Origin: Candidatus Omnitrophota bacterium
GTDB taxonomy: Bacteria > Omnitrophota > Omnitrophia > Omnitrophales > JACROU01
Reading direction: 5' to 3'
DNA length: 64,000 bases
Assembly (NCBI GenBank): GCA_029261035.1
Contig: JAJDCD010000012.1
Location: 70,958 to 134,957 of the forward strand
Part shown: piece after piece, positions 17,402-26,685 of the stretch
How the letters are laid out: the number at the start of each line of letters is the position of its first letter
Position numbering within the stretch: position 1 is the stretch's first letter
Made by a program: the position numbers and the translations under genes
Notes under the pieces: generated by a model
What the model saw: only the letters and a program-made list of their open reading frames with translations
What the model was told of the DNA's origin: nothing
Database searches by the model: none

Positions 17402-18331
17402 TTAAAGGCTATCCCCAACCTTCAACCGTCTTCCATTTAGGAAAGCGTCTCCGCTGATAGCACTTTTACCCGATAATTGAACGCTTTTAACCCATAATCG
17501 GTCTCGACCGGTTTGGATTAAAAACCCCTCATTTTTTTTCACTTCTATAAGGGTTCCAGGAGTTTCAGAACCCTCTCCTAACTGTAGCGAAGTATCCAAC
17601 AATCTTAAACGATCATTTTGATACAAAGTGTATGCTACTGGCCACTGAATATAAGCTCTCACTTTATTATGTATTTCTAAAGCATCCATACTCCAATTAA
17701 ATTCAGCATCTTTCTTTTCTATTTTAGATGTATATGTAGCCAAAGCTTCATCTTGAGTCTTAAACTCTACTTTTCCTTGTTTCGACAACGCATCTATAGC
17801 TACCTGTGTTAGCTCTGCCCCAATTTCAGCCAAGCTTTCCGATAACTCTTCTGCATTTACATCTAAGGTTACAGGGGTGGACTTCTGCATAAGAACATCT
17901 CCTGCATCCATCTTTAAAACAGGACGCATGAGACTTACTCCCGTTACCTCATCCTTATTTAATAGACTGCTCTGAATAGGTGACGCTCCTCTATACTTCG
18001 GCAAAAGTGAGGGATGAACATTTAAATTTTCAATTTGAGGTAAATCCAAAATACATTGAGGAACCAGCTTACCGTAAGACGCAATTACAGAAAAATCAAT
18101 TTCCAGTGCCTTAAGTTGTTGTGTCAAACTTTCTTCTTTAAGATTTTCAGGAGTTAAAACTTTAAGACCTTTTTCCTCGGCCCACTGTTTCACGACTGAA
18201 GGTTGAACCTTCTGACCTCTACCTTGTTTTTCATCTGGGGTCGATATAACAGAAACTACTTGATGATTTTTATAAAGAGCTTCAAGAATGGGAATGGAAA
18301 AGAAACTAGATCCGAAGAATAAAACTTTCAT
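17402..18331 (-). CDS. fmt: Methionyl-tRNA formyltransferase
   Basis: Formylates initiator Met-tRNA with 10-formyl-tetrahydrofolate. It begins MKVLFFGSSFFSIPILEAL. The catalytic Asn and His are in NVHPSLLPKYRGASPIQ, and the catalytic Asp is in MDAGDVL. The C-terminal tRNA-binding OB domain ends with GDAFLNGRRLKVGD. At 309 aa it is full length. It follows def by 13 bases, the standard def-fmt pair. Confidence 0.96.
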   Translation of the reverse strand: MKVLFFGSSFFSIPILEALYKNHQVVSVISTPDEKQGRGQKVQPSVVKQWAEEKGLKVLTPENLKEESLTQQLKALEIDFSVIASYGKLVPQCILDLPQIENLNVHPSLLPKYRGASPIQSSLLNKDEVTGVSLMRPVLKMDAGDVLMQKSTPVTLDVNAEELSESLAEIGAELTQVAIDALSKQGKVEFKTQDEALATYTSKIEKKDAEFNWSMDALEIHNKVRAYIQWPVAYTLYQNDRLRLLDTSLQLGEGSETPGTLIEVKKNEGFLIQTGRDRLWVKSVQLSGKSAISGDAFLNGRRLKVGDSL

Positions 18332-18344
18332 ATGGAAAAGATAA

Positions 18345-18845
18345 CTAACCTATCATTATTTGTTTGTTCAACTGCTTGATTATATCGGTTCTTTCAGTAA
18401 AAGAAACCCTATCGATTAATAACTTACCTTCCAAATGATCTGCTTCGTGCTGAACCACACGAGCAAAGAAGTCTTCGGCTTCAACTTGAATTTCGTTTCC
18501 AGAAATATCCAAAGCCTTAAATATGATTTTTTGGGCCCGTTTCACCTCAGCAGCAACTCCCGGCAAACTTAAACAACCTTCGTAACCCAACTCTGCCCCT
18601 TCATGATGAATAATTTCGAGATTAATATAGACCTGTTCCGTACCCGGCTCCGCTTCAGGAGAAACCACCATAATACGTTTAGAAACACCTACTTGCGGCG
18701 CCGCTAAACCCACGCCATCATCATGATACATGGTTTCAATCATATCTTGAACCAAGCGCCGAATGTCATCATCAATCTCTTTGACAGGTTCTGCCACTTT
18801 TCTCAAAACGTCACTTGGATAGGATTCGATTTTTAGTACGCTCAT
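18345..18845 (-). CDS. def: Peptide deformylase
   Basis: Removes the N-formyl group from nascent proteins. All three metal-site motifs are present: GVGLAAPQVG (motif 1), EGCLSLPG with the Cys ligand (motif 2) and QHEADHLEGKL, the HExxH motif 3. Its 166 aa are normal. It is preceded by priA (67-base gap) and followed by fmt, so formylation and deformylation are encoded together. Confidence 0.97.
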   Translation of the reverse strand: MSVLKIESYPSDVLRKVAEPVKEIDDDIRRLVQDMIETMYHDDGVGLAAPQVGVSKRIMVVSPEAEPGTEQVYINLEIIHHEGAELGYEGCLSLPGVAAEVKRAQKIIFKALDISGNEIQVEAEDFFARVVQHEADHLEGKLLIDRVSFTERTDIIKQLNKQIMIG

Positions 18846-18912
18846 AACCTTAACCTCTTATTTAAACTATATCATATCAGAATCTTCAAGGACTGTCACC
18901 ACACACAACTCA

Positions 18913-20961
18913 TCAAAGAACACTTACAGGATCTACATCCACTAGAAGCTGTATAGCTGAAGGCTTCTTTATTTCAGCAAGAGTTTCCCTGATATGCTGC
19001 AAGATTTTAGCTTTATCCGTTCCCTTAATCATTAAATGCCAACGGTAATAATCTCTCAGTTTATGTATAGGCAAAGGTGCCGGCCCTAACACAACAGATT
19101 CTTTATCTTTATTATGTTGATCAAAATGAAACCTTAACTCATTAGCAAAATCCAAAAGCCGTTTCTCCACTTTGCCCTTTAAAATAATATTAACCAAATT
19201 AGAAAAGGGTGGATAACTCAGTTCCTTTCTTCTTTCCACTTCTTCAGAATAAAAATGTTCATAATCTTGTCGTGATGCATTTTGAATCACGTGATGATCA
19301 TGTTGGTAAGTTTGAATAATAACTCTTCCTGGCACATCTCCACGCCCCGCTCTACCAGCCACCTGCGTCAATAGTTGAAATGTTTTTTCATTCGCTCTAA
19401 AATCAGGTAAACTCAGACCTACATCCGCCAACACAACCCCAACTAATGTAACCTGAGGAAAGTCAAATCCCTTAGCAATCATTTGAGTACCTATTAAAAT
19501 ATCAATCTTACCTTCTTTAAAATCATTCAGAACCTGAGTTACTTTTCCTTTTTTTCGGGCTATGTCCGAATCCGCTCTTCCAATTTTCGCTCTAGGAAAA
19601 ACTTTCGCAATCTCACTCTCAAGCTTCTCTGTACCCATCCCACCATATTTCAAAGTTGGCTGCCCACAATCAGGGCAATTCAGTAAAACTTTGCATTTAA
19701 ACTCACAGTAATGACACAAAAGCTTTCCGTCCCCCATATGAAATGTTAAAGGCACTTCACAACTTCCACAACTTAAGATGGTTCCACAGGATAAACAGTG
19801 AATAAAGGTAGAGAATCCTCGGCGATTTAAAAAAATCAGAGTCCCTTGTTTTTCTTGTAAATTTTTGTCTATCTCCTCTTTCAAGCGATCTGAAAACAAA
19901 ACAGGTCTTTTCTTTCTTTGAAACTCTTCACTCATATCTACAATTTCAACTTGAGGTAATGTGCGATCCGTGACTCTTTTAGTTAGTACAGCACGTGCAA
20001 CAGCCCCAGAATCGCAAGCATAACGAGTTTCTAAGGAAGGCGTAGCTGTCCCCATAACTAACTGAGCCCCTGTTAGCTCTGCCAATTTTTTAGCCGCCTC
20101 TCTCGTATGATAACGAGGAACTTGATCCTGTTTATAGGTAAACTCTTGCTCCTCATCAATAATAATAAGTCCTAAATTAGAAAAGGGTGCAAACAAAGCA
20201 GACCGTGGGCCCAATACAATTTGAACTTTTCCTGATTTAATTTTAAGCCAAGCCTTGAATTTTTCTAAGGGGGTAAGACGACTATGTAAGATTTCTAATC
20301 TAGAAGAAAATCGCTCTATAAAGGTATGTTTAATTTGCTCACTCAAAGCAATTTCGGGAAACAAACAAATGCTAGACTTGCCCCGGTCTAAATATTTCTC
20401 AATCAGCCGCAAGTAAACTTCTGTCTTACCGCTCCCCGTCACTCCTTGAATTAAGGCGGGCTTACCTTCTTCTCTCTGCACCAAATCCAACACTTGACTC
20501 TGTTCTTCCGTCAACTCATGAGGACTAGGCGCTACTGAAACCGAAACAGAATCTTCTAATATTTTATATTTCTCATTAAAGAAATCAACAGAGCTTGTTT
20601 TTGATAAGAGATAGTTTGGGATCAGTTGATTTAAAGCTTCCCCCCAAGAACAGTAGTATTCTTCAGACATCCACTGACTTAACATCAAATCACATTCTCT
20701 TAAAATCGGCTCTTCATCCAATACAGCAATGATGTCACGAAGCCCCTTAAAACTCTGCCCTTTATCATGAGAGACAACAACTCCAATAATTTTTTTGTTT
20801 CTAAATGGAATTTGAACCCGAACACCTGGTTTTATTTTAGAGGAGAACTCTTGAGGGATTTTGTAATCATAGGCTGGTGAATTAGGAATAGGTAAAGCAA
20901 TCTGAGCTTTTAATACTTCTTCCGTAGATTGAGTTTCTTCTCCTGCTGCTTCTAACTTCAT
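18913..20961 (-). CDS. priA: Primosomal protein N' (replication restart helicase PriA)
   Basis: SF2 DNA helicase that reloads the replisome at stalled forks. It has an N-terminal fork-binding domain (about 1-110) and Walker A QGVTGSGKTEVYLRLIE at about residue 174. Motif II is DEEQEFTYKQ at about 268, where DEEH is commoner. A zinc-binding insert with eight Cys between about 385 and 430 (CLSCG, CGSC, CHYC, CPDCG) is followed by GTQMIAKGFDFP and QVAGRAGRG. At 682 aa it is slightly shorter than E. coli PriA. It is the usual priA-def-fmt neighbour. Confidence 0.95.
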   Translation of the reverse strand: MKLEAAGEETQSTEEVLKAQIALPIPNSPAYDYKIPQEFSSKIKPGVRVQIPFRNKKIIGVVVSHDKGQSFKGLRDIIAVLDEEPILRECDLMLSQWMSEEYYCSWGEALNQLIPNYLLSKTSSVDFFNEKYKILEDSVSVSVAPSPHELTEEQSQVLDLVQREEGKPALIQGVTGSGKTEVYLRLIEKYLDRGKSSICLFPEIALSEQIKHTFIERFSSRLEILHSRLTPLEKFKAWLKIKSGKVQIVLGPRSALFAPFSNLGLIIIDEEQEFTYKQDQVPRYHTREAAKKLAELTGAQLVMGTATPSLETRYACDSGAVARAVLTKRVTDRTLPQVEIVDMSEEFQRKKRPVLFSDRLKEEIDKNLQEKQGTLIFLNRRGFSTFIHCLSCGTILSCGSCEVPLTFHMGDGKLLCHYCEFKCKVLLNCPDCGQPTLKYGGMGTEKLESEIAKVFPRAKIGRADSDIARKKGKVTQVLNDFKEGKIDILIGTQMIAKGFDFPQVTLVGVVLADVGLSLPDFRANEKTFQLLTQVAGRAGRGDVPGRVIIQTYQHDHHVIQNASRQDYEHFYSEEVERRKELSYPPFSNLVNIILKGKVEKRLLDFANELRFHFDQHNKDKESVVLGPAPLPIHKLRDYYRWHLMIKGTDKAKILQHIRETLAEIKKPSAIQLLVDVDPVSVL

Positions 20962-21013
20962 TGATATAGTAACACCTCGTTGAGTGAAAATTCTAATCTA
21001 TACTGAAATTCCA

Positions 21014-21718
21014 TTAATGATTTAATTCGTCCCGAATTTGTTTCATATCTTCCCACACCTTCTTCTTCTCAGCTGGATTTCTAAGTAAATAGGCAGGATG
21101 AAAGGTCGGCATCAACTTAACACCTTCGTAAACGGCCCACTTACCCCTAAGACGACTAATAGGTTCTGGCGAATTTAATAATGTCTGACAAGCAAATTTC
21201 CCCAAACAGCAAATAACATCTGGGTTTATAATTTTCAACTGCCTTTTCAAATATGGCTGACAATTAAGAATTTCATCTGGGTTTGGATTTCTATTTTCAG
21301 GAGGTCTACATTTTAATACATTACAAATAAATACATCTTCACGCTTAAAACCAATAGATTCTATGATCTTAGTTAGTAACTGCCCAGACTTTCCCACAAA
21401 AGGAAGTCCTTGTTGATCCTCATCATAACCTGGAGCTTCACCAACAATTACCAGTTTAGCATTCACATTTCCTTTACCAAAAACAATCGAATTACGAGAC
21501 GCAACCAAATCAGTGCATTTCGTGCATTTCATTACTTCCTTATAGAGGCTCATCATATCTTCTCTTTTATTTACAGGAGATACTATTTCTTCAGCAACTT
21601 GATCTGAAGCAACCTTCTCAGGAGCGGGTGCAGAGGTTTTTCCCATCAAAAAACTCTTAACCCCTCTTTTCTCTAGAGATTCAAAATACTGCTCTACTTT
21701 CTTAAGACTTTGATTCAT
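21014..21718 (-). CDS. Type 4 (Fe-S) uracil-DNA glycosylase
   Basis: Excises uracil from DNA. Family 4 hallmarks: the first cluster Cys pair in KCTKC, GEAPGYDEDQQGLPFVGKSGQLL (water-activating loop), the third Cys in NVLKCRPPENRNP, a fourth Cys in CQPYL, and the C-terminal FHPAYLLRNP. The start is placed at ATG 21718, with AAAGGAT upstream, giving about 234 aa. The open frame can be extended 34 codons, but those run into a dispersed repeat (21758-21832) and are almost certainly not translated. A low-complexity Ala/Pro/Glu linker lies at about residues 27-45. Its place before priA suggests a DNA-repair block. Confidence 0.9.
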   Translation of the reverse strand: MNQSLKKVEQYFESLEKRGVKSFLMGKTSAPAPEKVASDQVAEEIVSPVNKREDMMSLYKEVMKCTKCTDLVASRNSIVFGKGNVNAKLVIVGEAPGYDEDQQGLPFVGKSGQLLTKIIESIGFKREDVFICNVLKCRPPENRNPNPDEILNCQPYLKRQLKIINPDVICCLGKFACQTLLNSPEPISRLRGKWAVYEGVKLMPTFHPAYLLRNPAEKKKVWEDMKQIRDELNH

Positions 21719-21757
21719 TTCTATCCTTTTGGTGATCAGACTAAAAAACCAACTACT

Positions 21758-21832
21758 GTCATCCCCGAATGTTTGTGTCGGGGATCTAAATGTTTTAAAA
21801 GACACTGGATCCCGCATCAAGTACGGGATGAC
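21758..21832. repeat. Dispersed paired-hairpin repeat (GTCATCCCCG type)
   Basis: The element runs GTCATCCCCGAATG...CGGGGAT, then TGGATCCCGCATCAAG...CGGGATGAC. It makes two short hairpins and itself begins with GTCATCCC and ends with GGGATGAC as an inverted repeat. A second copy at 29043-29141 has the same layout with the two halves swapped in wording. It lies between the GT28-like gene and the uracil-DNA glycosylase. Confidence 0.85.
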
Positions 21833-21840
21833 AATACTTT

Positions 21841-21859
21841 CCGCTATCCGCTATCCGCT
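21841..21859. repeat. CCGCTAT tandem heptamer at the end of the GT28-like gene
   Basis: CCGCTAT is repeated twice and then CCGCT. It sits across the stop codon of the gene ending at 21844, so the last residues of that protein (RAADSG) are encoded by repeat sequence. This is probably an insertion scar of a small repeat rather than functional coding sequence. Confidence 0.6.
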
Positions 21860-22983
21860 GCACGCTCTACGCTATTCAATATATGATCCACAATATCTGA
21901 ACTTGAATTTGGCTTAGCTAAAGCCTTTATTATTTTACGTTTCTCCGCCAAAACATGAGGATTGGCTTCAATCTCTTTAATCACACCAACAACATCAGAG
22001 GGTTTGTTCAACTTCCAACAAATATCATATTCCTGCAATAACTTTAAATTACCCTCTTCTTGTCCAGGAATATAAGAAGAAATCACCATCGGAATCTCCT
22101 TAGACAAAGCTTCACTTGTAGTAATTCCCCCTGGCTTTGCTACTAAAACATCAGACACTTCCATTAGTTCATCCATATTATTGACAAACCCTAAAACTTT
22201 GACTGGATATGAGTAGGATAAAGTAGACAATTGCATAAAAGCACTTTTATTATTTCCACAAACTACAATCGCTTGGATATGCTCACTGCAATTATTCAAA
22301 GAGTCTAACAATTCTTTTATAGGCCCATAACCAAAGGAGCCGCTCGAAAACAAAAGCGTTAACTTTTCTTTTGAAAAACCATATTCTTGAATCAACTTAT
22401 CTTTTTCATCCTCTTTACGCTCAGCAAACAAAGTGCGAATAGGAATCCCAAAAGAGTGTATCTGATTCGAGTTAATCTTCCACTTATCACCCATTGCTTG
22501 TTTAGATCTTTTATCCATTACAAAGTAGCTATCCACAGCATAATCAATCCAAAAAGAATGCGCATAAAAATCAGTCACCGAAACCATAATTGAGCTGGAA
22601 ATTTTCCCTTTGCTTCTCAGATCGCAAGTCGTATGAATACCAATGAAGTGAGTAAATACCAGACACTCGGGTTGAACGTCTTCCAAATAACGAACGTATC
22701 GACCTAACACACTTCGATTCCCCCATTTTCTAAACAAAAATAAAAAAGGGAATAAAATTTTTTGATCATATAAATGGAAACAAGCTCCCCAAAACCAAGG
22801 AAGATATGTGGCCAAAAACCGGTAGGTCCCCGTGTACAGGACAGAAAAAAACTTAGGGGTAAAATCCAAGATATCAATTGCTTTACAATCTTTATCTGGG
22901 TTTCTGTGTTTTATTTCCTCTAGCAAAGCTTCTGCTGCTTTTTTATGTCCGTATCCCGCGTTTGCATATACAAGTAATATCAT
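21844..22983 (-). CDS. MGDG-synthase-like glycosyltransferase (GT28 family)
   Basis: Probably transfers a hexose to a lipid acceptor at the inner membrane. The N-terminal acceptor domain begins MILLVYANAGYGHKKAAEAL, the GxGHxxAA pattern of plant MGDG synthases and bacterial UgtP-type diacylglycerol glucosyltransferases. The C-terminal donor domain has LFSSGSFGYGPIKELLDS and VAKPGGITTSEALSK, the sugar-nucleotide signature of GT28. Its 379 aa are normal. Whether the acceptor is diacylglycerol or a polysaccharide precursor cannot be told. It ends the polysaccharide run, 44 bases after the GT2 gene. Confidence 0.85.
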   Translation of the reverse strand: MILLVYANAGYGHKKAAEALLEEIKHRNPDKDCKAIDILDFTPKFFSVLYTGTYRFLATYLPWFWGACFHLYDQKILFPFLFLFRKWGNRSVLGRYVRYLEDVQPECLVFTHFIGIHTTCDLRSKGKISSSIMVSVTDFYAHSFWIDYAVDSYFVMDKRSKQAMGDKWKINSNQIHSFGIPIRTLFAERKEDEKDKLIQEYGFSKEKLTLLFSSGSFGYGPIKELLDSLNNCSEHIQAIVVCGNNKSAFMQLSTLSYSYPVKVLGFVNNMDELMEVSDVLVAKPGGITTSEALSKEIPMVISSYIPGQEEGNLKLLQEYDICWKLNKPSDVVGVIKEIEANPHVLAEKRKIIKALAKPNSSSDIVDHILNSVERAADSG

Positions 22984-23027
22984 GATTAATTTTCATAAAG
23001 ACAGATTTCAGAAGTTAGACAACTGAA

Positions 23028-23825
23028 TTAATTTTTATCTATCTTCTGACCTCCCGCATCCAATTTCTGTTTTTTTTCCCAATATCGAGCATAACTCATT
23101 AATTGGTATAAGGAATGGAAATAAGACATTAAAAACCCTTGAAATCCAAATTTATACCCTTTTTTCATAATATAATTTTTAAGAAACCGATCAATGGTCT
23201 TTCTAAAAATTTTTGAAAAAGAAACTTTACGTCCATCTTGAATCCATTTATCTGCTTCCAAATCAGTCTCACGATTCATTTTTCCTAAAAACACACCAAA
23301 ATCAGGGCAAGAAAAATGAAGAATATCTCCTTTTAAAGCCCCGCATTCACCGTCAAGATAAACACAGGGATGAACCCCTTGCTCTTCATCATATTTAAAT
23401 TTATCTTTAAGAAACAGCCTCAACTTAGGCGCAGGATAATAACCAGCTCCTTGCACCCAACGATCTCCAATATATGTTTTAATAGGCATAGAAAATGCCG
23501 CACAACCATTCGCTCCACCCGATACAACTTTCGAAATTTCTTGAGCTAATTCAGGAGTCACTCGCTCATCCGCATCAATACTCAAAACCCAATCATTTTT
23601 AGCCTGAGCATAGGCGAAGTTACGATGCTTCCCTTCAAGATCCATCTTGCGACTAATAACTTTAGCACCTGAATCCTGAGCTAACTTAATTGTCCCATCC
23701 GTACTCTCATCATCGACAACAACAATCTCATCGGCCCATTCCAAACTTTTAAGACAATCCGGTAATCTTTTTTCCTCATTTTTAGCAATAACACATACAG
23801 AAACTAGCGCTTTCTTCTCGCTCAT
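23028..23825 (-). CDS. Family 2 glycosyltransferase, WaaE/KdtX-like
   Basis: A GT-A fold inverting glycosyltransferase of 265 aa. It opens VSVCVIAKNEEKRLPDCLKS and continues with EIVVVDDESTDGT, the nucleotide-binding site, and LSIDADERVTPEL, which carries the metal-binding acidic motif. The overall pattern, including KLRLFLKDKFKYDEEQGVHP, resembles LPS-core glucosyltransferases of the WaaE type. The start overlaps the stop of the upstream ligase gene by 4 bases (ATGA), so the two are coupled. Confidence 0.88.
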   Translation of the reverse strand: MSEKKALVSVCVIAKNEEKRLPDCLKSLEWADEIVVVDDESTDGTIKLAQDSGAKVISRKMDLEGKHRNFAYAQAKNDWVLSIDADERVTPELAQEISKVVSGGANGCAAFSMPIKTYIGDRWVQGAGYYPAPKLRLFLKDKFKYDEEQGVHPCVYLDGECGALKGDILHFSCPDFGVFLGKMNRETDLEADKWIQDGRKVSFSKIFRKTIDRFLKNYIMKKGYKFGFQGFLMSYFHSLYQLMSYARYWEKKQKLDAGGQKIDKN

Positions 23826-25081
23826 GTGACAATTCCCTCTGTTTTACTTTTGGATTGAACACCTACTTTATAACAAGCCATGCTTATTCCCATAAAAATC
23901 CAAAATATAAGTCCACTTTGAAAACTATGCAACACTGTATCTATTGTTACTAAACACAAAAAACCAAAACACCCTGAAATAAGTCCTAGAGAAGCGTCTT
24001 TATATAAAGGGTCCGGGATACCTCGAGCACCTCTAATTACTTTAAAGAAAAAGAAAAGTAAAAATAAAACAAAGAAACTTAATCCGATAATTCCAATTTC
24101 TGCCGCCAACTGCAGATACCCATTATGAGCATAGTACCCTTTTACTCTAGAATCTTTCACCGTATCATATTTATGGTGTACCAAATTATAATTATTAATC
24201 CCCACACCTAGAACTGGTTTAGCCTTAATAACATCCGCAGCTCTTTGCCACAACATAAAACGTTCACTAACAGATTGTTCCTTTCGATCTGCATCAAAGT
24301 GAATCAACATGTAATCCGGTAGTACAAAAAAAGCTAAAACCCCCGCAACAATAAGTCCACCAAGAATCAATTTGCTTTTCTTTAATATTCCTAAAAAGAA
24401 AATACTCGCTCCCATAGCGAGCCAAGACCCTCTCGACCCCGTATGAAATAGACATACAAAACCAGCAAAGCTCATAAGAAGTAACAGAAATCTTTCCCTC
24501 TTTTTTCTTAACGCAGACCCCAAAGCTAAACCTAAGAAAAGAGAAACACTCAAAATAAGATAAGAACCAAATTGACTATAATAACTAAAAGCTGCCGTAA
24601 TTCGGCGCCTAAAGTCCTCATTAAAAAACCCTGTCCCTTTACCTCGAATAAAATCTTTTCCTGTCCAGTATTGCCACATCCCATTCAAGCAAACAACTAA
24701 GAACAAGATAAACAGAACTTTAAAATAACGCATCATTTGTTTTTCAGTCTTAAAGGTATCAATCACCATCAAAAAAGCCAGAATGGGTTTTACTGCTTTA
24801 ATAACACCCCTAAAACTAACATAAAAATATTCTGCATTTGCTATAGATAAACCAATAAAGGCAACAAAAAGAGCCAAGAATAAGTAAATAGGTTCTTTAA
24901 CAAAATTCAAATCCTTATCTATGAATTTTTTAATTATCCAAAGAACCAGTCCTGTAGCAAAAAATATTTCGGATAATGCTATAGAAAATGTCAACGATAC
25001 CGTCAACCCTAATAAACAAAATTCAACTGCAGAAGAAAGTCTCTGAAAGTACTTTTTTTCTGTAAGTGCATTCTCAGTCAT
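23822..25081 (-). CDS. O-antigen ligase / polymerase family membrane protein (Wzy_C)
   Basis: About 10-12 transmembrane helices in 419 aa. The Wzy_C signature is present: LFHTGSRGSWLAMGAS in the middle and, on the large periplasmic loop, LGVGINNYNLVHHKY followed by YYAHNGYLQLAAEIGIIGLS. The His in AHNGYLQ is the residue conserved in WaaL ligases. It could ligate polysaccharide to lipid A or polymerise repeat units; sequence alone does not decide. It is coupled to the GT2 gene downstream, and repeat-filled DNA (25105-25176) separates it from the sugar transferase upstream. Confidence 0.87.
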   Translation of the reverse strand: MTENALTEKKYFQRLSSAVEFCLLGLTVSLTFSIALSEIFFATGLVLWIIKKFIDKDLNFVKEPIYLFLALFVAFIGLSIANAEYFYVSFRGVIKAVKPILAFLMVIDTFKTEKQMMRYFKVLFILFLVVCLNGMWQYWTGKDFIRGKGTGFFNEDFRRRITAAFSYYSQFGSYLILSVSLFLGLALGSALRKKRERFLLLLMSFAGFVCLFHTGSRGSWLAMGASIFFLGILKKSKLILGGLIVAGVLAFFVLPDYMLIHFDADRKEQSVSERFMLWQRAADVIKAKPVLGVGINNYNLVHHKYDTVKDSRVKGYYAHNGYLQLAAEIGIIGLSFFVLFLLFFFFKVIRGARGIPDPLYKDASLGLISGCFGFLCLVTIDTVLHSFQSGLIFWIFMGISMACYKVGVQSKSKTEGIVT

Positions 25082-25104
25082 AAAACCTCAATCATAGGTT
25101 GTAG

Positions 25105-25176
25105 AGGTGACTGTCACTTTATGTGACTGTCATCTCATCACTAAAAGTGACACTCACCAAAGTGACAGTCACTTTT
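25105..25176. repeat. Cluster of GTGACWGTCAC palindromes
   Basis: In the 99 bases between the sugar transferase and ligase genes, AGGTGACTGTCACTTT (25105-25120), TGTGACTGTCA, AAAAGTGACACTCACC and AAAGTGACAGTCACTTTT follow each other. The first and last are reverse complements and could pair into a long stem. It is the same 11-base core as at 7191-7290 and 52873-53000. Confidence 0.8.
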
Positions 25177-25180
25177 ATCA

Positions 25181-26581
25181 TCATTTAGCTCCTTTAAAAG
25201 AAAAAGGAGTCATTAATATAATTTTGATATCCATCCATATCGACCAATTCTCAATATAGTAAAGATCGTATTTTATCCGTTCTTCGCTTGGAGGGCCACC
25301 TCTTAATCCATTAACTTGAGCCCACCCTGTAATTCCAGTTAAAACTTTATGGCGCGCCATATAACGCGGTATATCCGTCTTTAGCTGATCCACAAATACA
25401 GGCCTTTCAGGTCTAGGCCCCACAACACTCATATTCCCTATAATAACATTCAGTATCTGAGGAAGCTCATCCAGATTACTCTTCCTCAGAAAAGAACCTA
25501 GGCGTGTTTTCCGTGGGTCCTCATCAGTAGCAAACTGCGGCCCAGATTCTTCTTCGGCATTCACTTTCATGGACCTAAATTTATAAATATTAAAGAGTTT
25601 GCCACCTTCTCCTACTCGTTCTTGTTTAAAAAAAATAGGGCCTCCATCAGACAGCTTAACAAGCAAAGCGATAAGGACTAAAACAGGAAGGAAGAAAATA
25701 AGCGCCGAAATAGATACCGTTAAATCTAAAAGTCTTTTTAAAGCTCGGTTCAGAGGCCTATTCAAAGGAGTTTCTTTAACTCCTAGCAAAGATACTCCAT
25801 TCACACTCTCAATGTCTAACTTATTTGTCATCAAACCCAACAAATCCGATATCATTTTGAATTCAACAAGGTTTTCTTCTGCTTTAAGTACAAGCTGTAA
25901 AATTTCTTTTCTAGTAAAACTATTCTCCCCTAAAATAACCTCGTCTATATCTTCTATTTTTAATATAGTTTCAAAATCCTCAATCGTTCCCGTTATTTTC
26001 ACATCATTAATATGGGTACCCACATTCTCCTTATCTTCAGTCAACAACCCAGCAATAGCATAATAACTTTTTCGATTTTTAATCAGACCATCAATCAAAT
26101 TACGAATAGCTGTCCCTCTTCCAATCAAAAGTATCTTCCTCTGCATCCCAATAATTTTAGCCGCTTTAGAAACCAACCAGTAAAAGAAAACCCTATTTAC
26201 AAATAGCATTACAATCAACATCACTGCCGCTAAAATAAGCATAGTTCTGGAATACGTAAAATCTCTATAAACAAAAGAGCCTGCCATCAAAAATAATGAC
26301 CCCATAAATACAGACTTCACAATCATAAAAAATTGAGAAAGCAATGAAATATGCTTCCCAAAGCGATACAACCCATAAAAACGAAGCACAAAAAAGTATA
26401 CTGCCACACAAAAAGGAATTGTATTTAAGTAGTACTTAAACGCAGGAATACCTAGAGGAGTTGGAAACCAATCAGAAAATCGAATGGCGTAAGCTAAGAA
26501 AAATGCCGTAGCCATCAAAGCGATATCCGACCCCCACAGCCACAACATGGCAATCGTATATTTTTTCTTTTTCTTCATCAT
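25181..26581 (-). CDS. Undecaprenyl-phosphate sugar-1-phosphate transferase (WcaJ/WbaP type)
   Basis: Puts the first sugar phosphate on the lipid carrier to begin exopolysaccharide or O-antigen synthesis. Four N-terminal membrane helices (about 10-130) precede a Rossmann-like domain starting ILLIGRGTAIRNLID. A membrane hairpin (ISALIFFLPVLVLIALLV) leads into the catalytic domain: FKQERVGEGGKLFNIYKFRS, DELPQILNVIIGNMSVVGPR and TGWAQVNGLRG. Its 466 aa are full length. A Lys-rich N-terminus is consistent with a cytoplasmic start. Confidence 0.93.
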   Translation of the reverse strand: MMKKKKKYTIAMLWLWGSDIALMATAFFLAYAIRFSDWFPTPLGIPAFKYYLNTIPFCVAVYFFVLRFYGLYRFGKHISLLSQFFMIVKSVFMGSLFLMAGSFVYRDFTYSRTMLILAAVMLIVMLFVNRVFFYWLVSKAAKIIGMQRKILLIGRGTAIRNLIDGLIKNRKSYYAIAGLLTEDKENVGTHINDVKITGTIEDFETILKIEDIDEVILGENSFTRKEILQLVLKAEENLVEFKMISDLLGLMTNKLDIESVNGVSLLGVKETPLNRPLNRALKRLLDLTVSISALIFFLPVLVLIALLVKLSDGGPIFFKQERVGEGGKLFNIYKFRSMKVNAEEESGPQFATDEDPRKTRLGSFLRKSNLDELPQILNVIIGNMSVVGPRPERPVFVDQLKTDIPRYMARHKVLTGITGWAQVNGLRGGPPSEERIKYDLYYIENWSIWMDIKIILMTPFSFKGAK

Positions 26582-26658
26582 AACTTATGCTCTTTTGTTA
26601 AAAATTAAGTGCTACAAAATACGTATTATCAAATTTCAAAACTCAAAGTTTGTTCGTT

Positions 26659-26685
26659 GTCATCCTGAAGGTAGAGAAAGATCTC
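26659..26685. repeat. Half copy of a GTCATCCTGA-type repeat supplying a stop codon
   Basis: GTCATCCTGAAGGTAGAG AAAGATCTC resembles the end of the repeat family seen at 28944-29001 and 48077-48148. Read on the minus strand, it encodes the last residues RDLSLPSG and the TGA stop of the GT4 gene ending at 26660. Confidence 0.6.

Noticed and set aside
21719-21820. N-terminal extension of the uracil-DNA glycosylase (34 codons)
   Set aside because: It overlaps a dispersed repeat, and ATG 21718 has its own AAAGGAT site and fits the family start better.
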